From NCBI GenBank assembly GCA_964017195.1, contig OZ024892.1, positions 14,332,071-14,396,070 of the forward strand: a stretch of DNA of 64,000 nt. The letters run 5' to 3'. Below are positions 34,196-44,713 of this stretch, one piece after another. Origin of the DNA: Siderastrea radians. Taxonomy: Eukaryota > Cnidaria > Anthozoa > Scleractinia > Rhizangiidae. The notes under the pieces were generated by a model that was not told the origin of the DNA, ran no database searches, and saw nothing but the letters and a program-made list of their open reading frames with translations. Numbering within the stretch: position 1 is the first letter of the stretch; every line of letters starts with the position of its first letter. A program made the position numbers and the translations under genes.

Positions 34196-34708
34196 GTAAT
34201 TGAATTACAGTTCTTTATTTTCAGCTGTAAACATTTCGACATTAACTGATCTTCTTCCCTTTTTAACAGACTGTGATTATTCTTTCAGTATTTAGCTTTT
34301 TATTCCTCATATTTTTAAAGCTGGTTTAGAAACGTACCTTGTTTAATTGTAAGTCACTACAGTAATGTGTTAATGTCTCTTCCTAAATTCGTCCTCGGCA
34401 GATTTTGTATTTGTTTGTTTGTCTTAATTTTGTTTTGTTTTGTTTTTTAACACACCCTTATAATTAAACCTATAAATCCCTGAATCCGTTTTTCTGTGAC
34501 CACTTTAAGCAAATATCGTGGAGTTTTGTTTTCGGACAAAATCGCTAAATTCGTACGTAAATACCTTTAACGGCCATCGAAAATAAAAGACACTCTTGTT
34601 AGTGACTTCCGTGCAATAGGAGAGCCGTATTCAACAAAACTGGGCCATGCAAATGTGTCTTTTGGCCTTTCAAAGTGACACGAAAAATAGACGTCAGTGT
34701 CCCTTTAA

Positions 34709-34709
34709 G

Positions 34710-34745
<36 letters not shown>
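34709..34745. repeat. (TTG)n microsatellite
   Basis: Twelve TTG triplets. Confidence 0.95.
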
Positions 34746-35317
34746 TGTGATAGATCATTCAGAGTTGTCTTCAAAAAGCCGTTTTTTTAAGCAAACATGG
34801 TGCTATTGTTAAAGACCCTTAGTCAGTTAAGTGATGTGTCCAGTCGCCATGCAGATAAGCCCTTTTCACAAAAACATGACTTTTTTGCATTATTGTGTTA
34901 GTTTCTTCTCTCTCCGTTTCCGTTTGCTACCTCTTGAAGCTTCTGAAATCTGCCTACAAATTAAATATGCACGGTCTAGCCTCAACTATTTTCAATCCTG
35001 TTAAAAATCAACATTTGAAAAGACTCGTGGCTGAAGAGTAAGTAAATAAATACCAAACAGAGAAGCTACAGATTGACTTTCAGTCTATCTTATGCAAGTA
35101 TTTGAGTCAATGAGGTCATATTTCTGAGTCGGACTAACAGGGGATTTCCTTCTCTGGTCCAATCACTGTAGCCTGTTTTTTGGTGTTCATTACTGCTGAC
35201 TCTTTATTTCCCCGTTGGACAACCCCAGGGATTTTCCTCAATTCTTCGCCCTCTCCTCCGCAGCATAAAATTGTTTTGTCTTCTGATGATTATTCTGATT
35301 ATTCATAGTCCTCGAAG
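34746..35317. other. 3' flank of GPCR2
   Basis: No gene seen. The segment 35220-35260 partly repeats the reading of the GPCR2 C-terminal codons (CCCGTTGGACAACCCCAGGG versus CCCGGTCGGACTACCCCAGGG), suggesting a small local duplication of the gene end. Confidence 0.45.
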
Positions 35318-36310
35318 TTAGCAGTTTCTATTTCCCGGTCGGACTACCCCAGGGTTTTCTTCCCCCCTCCCCATCACCCGTAACACCAATTTAACAAGCA
35401 TTCTCCTTATTTCTTCGCTGCGATATGCGTAAACGACTGGATTAACAGCGCTGTTACTATAATGCATCCACTTTATAAAGTCCATGAGTCTAGTAAAACC
35501 TCCTCCATAAGGAAGACTTGGGCGATCAAACGACCACATCAGTGAAACCACGAAAAACGGCAGCCATGCAACCACGAATAATATTGTTACAATCCCCACA
35601 GTTGTAGCTGTTCCTTTCTCGCGCTGCACACTGATGCGTAGAACAGATCTTTTAGCGTTTGTTCTTTTCCAGTGCGCGTTCATACTCCTGACACTTCGAT
35701 AAATACTACTGTACATTGCAGTGATTATGACAAGAGGGATAACGAAGCCTGCTGCAAACACTAATGAGCCGCGATAGTTTTTCCCCTTCCACGTGGCGCT
35801 GAGGTCCATCGAGTAAACTACAGTGACACTTACCGAGTAACTCCAGGTGGCAAATATCATCAAGTAGTATCGTGTAAACGAGCTGATCCGGTGCTGAACG
35901 GGCCAACAGATCGCGAAGTAACGCTCTACGCTGATCGCTACCAGGTTCGAGATTGAAGCTAACGCGCTAAAAACATCAAAACCTTGATAAAATTCTATGA
36001 CAAGCTCATTTGTGTTGACGCACGACGTGAAATAAGGACAGGAAAGGTAGTAAATCCATAGAGGGATTGATACCGCTCCTACCAGTAGATCTGAGATTGC
36101 CAGGCTTACAAAGAACATGTTTATGGCGTTTCGGAGGCGAATTTTTCTGAAAGCAACAACAACTAAAGCATTCCCAGTAATGATCAGTAATGCAAGCAAG
36201 ACATATAACGCCATGAATGCGAATACAAGATTCTTTGACCGGTAAAGTGGGGTAGTTTTAGCATCACTGCTGTTAGCAGCATTTTCACCTGAAAAAGTTC
36301 CGTTCTCCAT
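35318..36310 (-). CDS. class A (rhodopsin-like) GPCR, amine-receptor-like (GPCR2)
   Basis: Intronless 330-aa receptor and paralog of GPCR1 (shared DVFSAL.SI..L.AISVER and LFV..WLPFF). N-glycosylation sequons NGT (3) and NSS (13). TM1 GNAL (46-49); TM2 LAISDLLVG (70-78); TM3 Asp112 at 3.32 and ERY (129-131); TM6 AWLPFF (248-253); TM7 Trp281 at 7.40, Tyr284 at 7.43 and NPVVY (290-294). Asp3.32, Trp7.40 and Tyr7.43 together are the strongest amine-like pocket in the window. The canonical Cys3.25 and ECL2 Cys are absent; Cys91 and Cys97 in ECL1 could pair with each other. The short tail is basic. The ligand is unassigned, and coupling cannot be read from the sequence. Confidence 0.93.
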   Translation of the reverse strand: MENGTFSGENAANSSDAKTTPLYRSKNLVFAFMALYVLLALLIITGNALVVVAFRKIRLRNAINMFFVSLAISDLLVGAVSIPLWIYYLSCPYFTSCVNTNELVIEFYQGFDVFSALASISNLVAISVERYFAICWPVQHRISSFTRYYLMIFATWSYSVSVTVVYSMDLSATWKGKNYRGSLVFAAGFVIPLVIITAMYSSIYRSVRSMNAHWKRTNAKRSVLRISVQREKGTATTVGIVTILFVVAWLPFFVVSLMWSFDRPSLPYGGGFTRLMDFIKWMHYSNSAVNPVVYAYRSEEIRRMLVKLVLRVMGRGEENPGVVRPGNRNC

Positions 36311-37759
36311 TTTTGTGGTCTCTGCAGATGATATGAGGTTCCTCCGTTCCAGTCTGTACTGATAAAAGCAGCGCTAATTTGTGAAACCGGCCTTACACTT
36401 CATGCTGCGTTTTGTTTGCACTGTCAGAATCCTGTATTTTCAAGTCTTCTTTTGTATTCTATATGTTATCGATGTAGAAATATTAAAACACGCGACTGGC
36501 ATGGCTTCTCTTGTCATTTCAGCCAATGACCTGAGTGTTAGTTTGCTAAAAACCAATAAGCTTGTCCTTCCGTATCTAGCATGTCAATTTCTCCATTTTC
36601 CCAACGTCAATGCCACCCCGTTTTCATTCATTTGCAAATCTCTGAAAAGGTCTTAAGATAACGATATTGATTTTGCGGTGTAAATCGCAAAATTCTACTT
36701 AGGAAACATTAAACATTACTCGACATGAGTCTCTTTCCCGCTTCATTTTTGTACTTGCAAATTGATTTCATTGTTTGCCAGTTGATATACGTATATTAGA
36801 CATGTTATGTCACTCTTTTAATTGTAATGTACTGTGTAAACTTTGCTGTATGTTCAGTTAAACTGAAAAGTCTGTCGCACTTCATTCATACAACCTCTTT
36901 TTAGCGTAGTAGTCATATTTCACCTTTTTTTCTGTCTTTCGTTTTTTGCGGATCGCAACGATTTTTCAGGAGCTTATACGTTGTTCAAAAATTACCAGTA
37001 TGCCGGCGTCCCTCAAAGACACTTCTCTTGAACGTGGGAACAAACATCTGTGCGTTTTGTTTTGTTTAATAATTTTGCGTTTTTCATAAATACAATATTT
37101 AGCAATTAGACTTGTCTACCGATTTGACTTTTGTAGGCCGAAAGAATGGTTAACGATGTACACGTAAAAGGCGAGGGTGGAAGATTTCCCTTGCTCTCGA
37201 AAGAAATACTGTACAATTTTACATAGACATTAAAAGGAATCACACGTGCATCTTTTGTTCATCTGAGAACAGTCAACAGCTGGTAGGGCCAATCATATTT
37301 ACGCATTTGCAACTTACCGTAGAAAACCTTTACTGCAATAAGGAGAGTCCTTTCACCTGCTCTCTTTACGATATTAATTTATGCATTTGCCTGCACTTGG
37401 TCAAGTGGCCGGAGAAATACATATTTCATCGTTTGAAGTTATTTCGGGTTCCAGGAAAAGTGAAACAATATCCGTAGACGTCTGTAAGGTGGTAAACTAA
37501 AAGAAATAATTAAATGAACACATCTTGAGTAAGTTTTCTTCCTTTGGCATTCTCAGTATACTAGAAACTGATCTTCTCTCTGATATATATTACATCATAC
37601 ACTATTTTGTTGCTGTTGTTTTGTTTTGGTTTTGGTTTTCTTTCAGTCTTTCTTTCTTTTTTTTTTTTTTTTGATTTTGGCATTTATTATTTCGACGTTT
37701 AGGTGTAATTCTCGGCCCTACTATTGATTTTCAAAGCTCCTTTTTGAGGCTTTTTACTT
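36311..37759. other. 5' flank of GPCR2 and spacer
   Basis: No further exon found; T-rich tract near 37600-37675. Confidence 0.4.
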
Positions 37760-37975
37760 TTAACCCTTCAAGCCCTGGCAGGGACGAACATGAAATTTCT
37801 CTTTACATTATTAAAATTTGCTCAAACATTCAAGTGCGTGATGAGAAAAAAGAACGTGATCACCAACGACAAGATTTCTTCAAATTTAGACAAATTCTCC
37901 TTGCTAGTTCCATAAGAAAGTTATGGAGAACAGTAAGGAGAATACGAGTTTTTATATCAGGGCTTAAACGGTTGA
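37760..37975. mobile_element. ~216-bp MITE, copy 2
   Basis: Ends TTAACCCTTCAAGCCC and GGGCTTAAACGGTTGA. Internal GTGATCACCAA, TTAGACAAATTCTCCTT and CTAGTTCCATAAGAAA match the copy at 10848-11059. Confidence 0.8.
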
Positions 37976-39605
37976 GGGCTATATCATGGGTATTTTAATG
38001 TCTTGTGGTCAAAATTCTGGTAAACAAAACGAAGAACATTTTCTTAAACACAAAATGGGCTTAGAAATACAAGAGGAAGAAATGTAGCGAATTCTTGAAA
38101 GGAGAACAAAAGGCATAATCAGTTTGTGGGAGAATTTGAAAATTTGTTGCAAAGTTGCAATCCATTTTCATTCTGCCTATACGTGGCCGAAGGCACTTCT
38201 TTACAGTTTCAGTGCACCAGAAGAGTAGTTAAAAAAAAATGGTCAGGATGTTATTTTGGGTTTCCGTCAATACAGACATGTATTTTGGCTTTTATTTTGA
38301 CACTTTTCTGAAAGTGATGACATGCCCCCTTTAAGGCTTTTAAGGCCAGCGTTAAATCGCGCGGGGTAACAAGCCTAATGGCTCTTGAGTCGGGAATAGA
38401 TGGACCTGCAATCAGCGAGAAATAGCGGGGGCACCCATGAGCATGCTTGGCGTGTGTGTGGGGATTTCTTGCTGTGGCTGTAAATTGTCGGCAGACCAGA
38501 CGGGACTATAACTGACTTGACTACTTAGGTTGGTAAGCCCTTTCATCCCTAATAGCTGAAAGTCTGTCATGTTTCAAGAAATTGATCTCTAAAATAATGA
38601 AAAACAAACAAAATACACCACAAGTAAGTATTGATGTAGAATGTAGAAATTCTTTCACAGACTAAAAAATTGAACCTGTTACCGTTTCCATGGTTTGCTT
38701 GACCGAGTGAAAATGGTAAGGGCCATTATTAGGGGGAAGGATATTATTCAAACAAATGCAGTTCGTATAAAAATAAAATCTAGTTTAATTTCACACCACA
38801 AAAACTCACTGCTGGGAAATAGAGCAAAGGAGAAAGAAGTATTTGACAATTATAACAAAGAATTGGCAATCAGAGTGAGCGATAGATACGTACAATTCTC
38901 GGTTTTAATTGTTTAAAATGAAGGCCTGCATGTCTAGCGGATGTTAAAGAGCATGACAAGCCGCCACTCCATGGCTGTACATTGTAATCAAAGTTATCTT
39001 TTCCGCAGATCCATGTTCTCAAGACGATTACGATCATAAGCGGATATACACGATTGCTTGTCAAAACTTTTCTTTCAGTTAATTTAAAGCTGTATACATA
39101 TATCTTCAAACCTCTTAATTATCGGCGACAACAGCTTGTAAGAAGGCGTAAAAATCTATTTTGGTTAAAGACTAGGGCATTCAAATATAATACTGCACAG
39201 CTCTGCGAGAGTGATTAAATTTCTAAATAATTATCAGAAGGGGATGTTGCTTTTTGTCATAACTGTGCTAAAAGGTAATTGACTCTAAATCAAAGAAATT
39301 CCCTTAGGCCCTGTTCAGACGCCGTACCTCTCACGTGCTGTACCAAGTAGTACGTAGTTATTTGGCAGTGGAACGGTATCCAAATCGGTTTTTTTTTTTT
39401 TTAGACAGAATTTAATTAGGCAAAGTAAAATCTCAGGGTAAGGCAAAGCTCGCCGCTTAATACGACGTTGAATCCTAAAGAGGATGCCTAAATTCATAAA
39501 CCAGTTTTGGGTCAAAAGAACTGTATTTGAAAAATTACCGTGTTGTGGAAGTAGAGCAAACAATGTTTCGTTCCAATTCAATAATACTGGTAATCCCATT
39601 CAAGC
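37976..39605. other. gene-free stretch
   Basis: No exon or RNA gene recognised. Confidence 0.4.
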
Positions 39606-39780
39606 AACTGTCCAATTATTTCCCAAATTGGACAGCACGTAGACCTGTGCACAATATAATTTTACGCCGGTAATAGGGCTACATAGTGTTCAATTTGGCA
39701 AATAATTGGATTCAAAAAATTACTCTGACGCCAAATAGGACTCGGCCTACGGCTTCGTCCAATTTGACAGTCCTCGGAAT
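39606..39780. repeat. diverged relative of the MITE at 40290-40406
   Basis: CTGTCCAATTATTTCCCAAA, TTGGACAGCACGTAG and an inverted TCCAATTTGACAG share the TTGGACAGTACGTAG termini of the nearby element. Confidence 0.6.
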
Positions 39781-39798
39781 TTTTATCCTCCAGTGAAT

Positions 39799-39868
39799 TA
39801 GCCTACGCGTAGCCGTACCCTCCCCCCGCCGAGGAGAAAACGGGGAGGGTACGGCTACGCGTAGGCTA
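39799..39868. mobile_element. 70-bp MITE with 9-bp target duplication
   Basis: Arms of 27 bp (TAGCCTACGCGTAGCCGTAC and its reverse complement) surround a 16-bp centre. Exact 9-bp direct repeats CCAGTGAAT flank it (39790-39798, 39869-39877), as for Mutator/MULE insertions. Confidence 0.92.
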
Positions 39869-40289
39869 CCAGTGAATTCCCAAATTCCAAAATGTTTTCG
39901 CTTTCCATATACGAATCAAAGGTACTATGTCGATTATCTTTATTAGTGCATCACGTATTTTGAAAACGTGAGGAGGTAGACTAAGTTTTGAAAGTTTTAT
40001 TACAGGGAGGGGGGGGGGGATGTTGAAGTTCCGAGTTGATCGGCGCATAACAAGACTATCCCATTTAATTCCCGGAAAATGGCCAAGGATGGATAGACTA
40101 GCGGCATTAAATAGTTTCATTGTACTTATGTAGTGATTTTTTTATGAATTTACTTTTCCATCAAATAACGTATTTCCCTGAGGTAACTTTTCAAGCGTAT
40201 TTCTTATCATTTTAAACTCAATTACCTCGAATAATCGCCCTTTCTTAAACAGTCGCCTCCTACTGAAGCACGTAAAGAGAACTCATTAA

Positions 40290-40406
40290 GACTACGTACT
40301 GTCTAGTTTGGAAAACAATTGGATTAAAATTCCTTTAACTAACAATTTTGACTCTCCGTGGATTTTTTATCATCCAATTATTCTCCCAATTGGACAGTAC
40401 GTAGTC
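40290..40406. mobile_element. 117-bp MITE
   Basis: GACTACGTACTGTC at the left and GACAGTACGTAGTC at the right are perfect inverted repeats, continuing with imperfect pairing through CAATTGGAT. Confidence 0.85.
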
Positions 40407-43400
40407 CTATTATATACATACTAACCAGACATACAATTTCATTATTGTAAAAAGACTTCATCCGGCGAACATGAAAGCAAATATCGTCAAGGGGCTTGAT
40501 GAATATTCTACACAACCAGTCGTCTTCTGCCTTTAATCCAATTCAGTCCCGAAATCTAAAACTTTCATTACCTTCCATTCCAAATGCTCAACCAGTATTC
40601 ACCATCAAACATTGAACTCAAGAATCTTTTAACAGGGTGATACAGCTCTCTTTAATAATTTGATGACACTAGTATCCGTTAATAATCTATTTTTACTTTT
40701 CCTCTGGGTAATTAGGAAAAAGCAAATTTATTTTGTGACGGTTAAAGCGCTTTTCAATTGAGTTTCTTGAATTTGCTTTGGTTTTGCTGTACTGCGCTGT
40801 GATTGGTTAAAGTAACTCGCACCATTTTCTCAACCAATTACAAGCAAACCAAACCAAGTTTTGACTTGCTTGCACGTGTTTTCCCGCGCTTGACTCGAGT
40901 TACCTGTATTTGCTTCGAGTCTGTTTGGCCTGTGTTTGGCAGGGCTCCTGTGTTTGGCTCATTGTGTTTTTTGCATCTGTTTTAATCAGTCAGGGTTATT
41001 ACTGGTTTTACGACGTCCAATTTAAAAAACCGCTCTATAACCAATGATTGAAACTAATTACAATTATACAGATCTCTGGCTGCCAAAAAATAATAATAAA
41101 CTAAAGAACGCATTCCCAGAATTTCTGAGAAATCAGCTCAAATCTCTCAGAGATATTCCGCAGAAAAGTGCATATATATATATATGTCTTAACGCTTGTC
41201 GATTGTTCAGTTGTTGTTGTTTTTGTGGTTGTTTTGTTCGGTGTTATCATGGATTCTGAGGGCTTTAGCCTACTTCCTTATACTAAGGTTACTCTAATAC
41301 TAGCGAGAATTTGATTTGGCAAATTTACAGATCCCATTTAAAAGCGTCAATTTAAACACTTACTAAAACTAATGTTTCTTTAAAAACGGCGAGAAGTGTT
41401 GAAAGCATCTAACTCTCTAAAATAAGTGGTTGCTCAATCTTCCCGGGAGGGGGGTTAAATTAAGCTGTCGTTTAAGATAGTAGCCCTATAAGGTATTAAA
41501 ATTGGATGGAGTCTTTTTTTTGGCCTCTATACCAAAAGGCTAAAATGATCGATAAATATGTTCTTTAAAACCCTTTTCCTCCGCCAGTTCACTCAGTGCT
41601 TTTGCTGTTCCGCTTTACCTGAATGTCTTGAAATCCTGGGAAGCGAACAAACCTAACTAGCACTTCCACTGCGTGCAGCTCGGATTAGTGGACAGTTTAA
41701 GTACTGAAACGAGAGGCCCAGTTCTTTAATTTACCCCTAATGTCGATTACACGCGTATTTATCTGCGATCAAAGAGAACTTGCTGACCTAGTCCATTACG
41801 GGGGCTGATGCAGTAACCAGATGCGTCACTAACCAGAGTCGAAATGTCGCGAGGAAAATCAGCAGCGTTACTAGGATGAAGAAAAGTGTATTTCTTGAAC
41901 AGGGGGACTTGGTTTCCTTCTCCTTTTTCCCTTCATCAGGGAGATTGATAACGTAAGCTGTCATTGCAATGATGAGTTGATGTTGATGTGCAAGAAAATA
42001 AACTTGCTTAGTTTACAAGAACTGAATTCAAGACCGATTCACGCTGACTTTTGTATGTGAGATGTTAAGAAGACGTAGTTCAAACAGATGACTATCGATC
42101 TGTTGAAGCTGTGTTCATTTTAGTCGGAAGCTCAGTCGTAATTCCGGTATTGCTCAGGAAAGACCATTACCAGTTTCATTCCAGTTCACGACCACCGCCA
42201 TTTACATGGTAAAACCCTCCTTTTCGAGAGGAATCTTTGTCAAACTATCCAGTTGAAGATAGAAGGAATAAAGCAACTGCCAATATTATCACAATCACGA
42301 CAGTTTTGCCACGCGATTTATAAAACAGGTTGTACAGGTACTTTTGTTGCTAGATGTCACACTGTTAAGCTTACCTAACATAACAAAATACAGCACGTTC
42401 AATTTGTAAGCAGGGTAAACGTTTTTAGATTTGTTCTTTTACAACCACAAATCAGTTCTATAAGCTGGACGTTCTCCAGACCCTTACTGATGAAAACGAT
42501 CTTTGTTCTAAGCCGAGCAGGGATTCGTTCAAGGTGCGAAAGAACTTTTCAACAATAGACTTATCGCTTGGATGCAGATCAGCGATTCCCTCTGGTGACT
42601 GCATTTGTTGGATAAATATCTAGACTGGAATGAAACAAAAAACATTTCCTCGTAGAATTGCCGTGGAAGGTACAAGGTTCCGTTTCCTTGAATAAAGTCC
42701 TCCTTACTAGAGAAGATTTCGAATCAGACAGAAATAGCACTGAACCAGAAAGTTGCACTTGGGTGGAGCCGACCCGGACTCGAATCTCACCCACTATCAC
42801 CCGGCCCATCTGTCCTGTCCGCTTTCGGGGAAAACTGTTCGAAGGGACTAGACTGCTAAAAAGCTTTGATAGAAAGTTGCTTCATTACGTGTAGGGAAAA
42901 ATTTATTATAACTCTGACCTTCTAAATAAACTGGTTCTAGTTTTTATTAGCACTGATAATTTCACTCAACCCAAACAATTTCTGACCATTGTTCCGACCG
43001 GTACCAGTTATTTTGAGTCACAAACAAAATATTTTTCACAACAGAGGGATTCCAGTCTGTGATTTCAATTATTTCGTGTAGACTGGTATGTTCCATAATT
43101 TTGAGGCTTTCAACTGACGGTAGACAAACTTGCCTCTGAGAATTTGACTCCTATGTTCAAGAGGAAGGGAAATGTGTCAACGGACACAATTGCTGTGACT
43201 CTTTCAAACTATGATAGCAGTGGAATTCACAAGTTGCTGATTTCAAGGTACTACCTTTATTTTTTTGAAGTCGCTACATTTCACTGAAGGTTACTAGATG
43301 TGAGTACTGCCACAGGTATGGTATTCTTAAAACCACCATATATACGTGAGCAAAGTTTGCTTGGGAAGATTTCTTCGAAACTGTTTGTTGTAATTGATTG

Positions 43401-43565
43401 CCCTCCGAGTTCAGTGGATTGGTCGTACCATCTATCTGAACAACATTTGCCAGTAAAAAATTCTGGAATATGATAGCTAAAGGCAAAGGTTTCACTACAC
43501 CGGCGTTCTTTCAGTCATATACCAAGGGCAGTCTTTTAATTACCCTATGAAGTTCAAAGATGGGC
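40407..43565. other. gene-free stretch
   Basis: No gene recognised; a short (AT)n run near 41171-41185. Confidence 0.4.
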
Positions 43566-43690
43566 AAGGGAAGCTTTAGAGTAGAGTGGGATAGGGAAGA
43601 CGTGGGGTACCGTAGAGTGTCGATAGAGTGGGGAAGCGGTGGCAAAGAGTGCGATGCAGGGAAGCGATGGTATAGAGTATCAGGATGGGG
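43566..43690. repeat. degenerate minisatellite
   Basis: Repeated AGAGTGGGGAAGCG-like and ATAGAGT motifs of about 25-30 bp, loosely tandem. Confidence 0.6.
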
Positions 43691-44055
43691 GTTTGAAACA
43701 TTTTAGGAGACTAACTAAGTACTGATATTAATCGTTGTCCTATGTTACCAAATGACGGTAATGTCGTCATTTGTCTGTTGCATCATTACCTACCGGGTAT
43801 TTCTCTATAGCCAGCCTCCTGCGCAGAAATTCTTTGGGTCTGTTAAGAAATCTCTTTTTCGTGGATGGAAGAGCATGACAACTCAAAGATCTGCTTAGGA
43901 GGCTATCGCTCATCCGATCCCAGTCAAGGAAAAATGTATTTTTTTTTAAATTTGTTTTTATTGTTAGAGGGAAGAGTGCAAGAAGGGGATGTCAAGATTA
44001 AACAAACCGCGAGAAAAGACGACATCTAATGTTGCCAGCGCAAAACCGATAACTC

Positions 44056-44713
44056 ATGCGAATTCAGATTCTTCCGCGCTCAGCAGGATCGCACAAAGAC
44101 TTCTACAAGATCTGCGTCCTTTTGTTTATCATTATTTATGTGTTCTTGTGGCTTTCCAAACCAGAATGCAACCAAACGTTGAGTTGGGCTTGTTACGAAA
44201 ACGCCTATCAGACGAAAAACATGATCGTGTTAAATAATACAGCTAAGTTGATGGAGTTTCGCGGGGAGTTGACGGAGAAGGTTCTCAAGAAAAAGAGAGC
44301 TGAGTTTGTAAACAACTGGTGTCGTGTGAGACGTACGAGACTAGATTGGAAGGCCATGTTATCTTCTTGCGAGAACAAGACCACATGGAAGCCTTCAAGA
44401 AACAAAGAGAAAGCCACTGACCCTAACACGAGTTTTATCTCACTTTGGGACATCAAACCCGTGGGTGAATACAGTCGATTCAGTATTCAATCACAAACAA
44501 AGGATGGGCGTCCCAAGACACAGGGTGGTGACTCTTGGAGAGTCCTGATAAGGGGACCATCGTCTATTTCTCCCACCGTTGTTGATCATGATAATGGAAC
44601 GTATGAGGTTTTGTTTCTTGCAATGGAAGCTGGTGTTTACGCGGTGAATGTAACTTTAGATTTCACCTTGTGTGATGGATTCAAAGATCCACCAGTGGAC
44701 TGGTTTATAATAG
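44056..44713 (+). CDS. NXPE-B exon 1
   Basis: From MRIQILPRSAGSHKD through the membrane anchor to PPVDWFIIG, with donor G|GTGAGT in phase 1. It aligns throughout with NXPE-A exon 1 (WCRVRRTRLDWKAML versus WCLVRRMRTDWKQVL). Confidence 0.9.

Noticed and set aside
43989..44237. Upstream alternative start for NXPE-B
   Set aside because: It is in another frame from the NXPE domain and stops early; the frame starting at 44056 carries the membrane anchor and homology.
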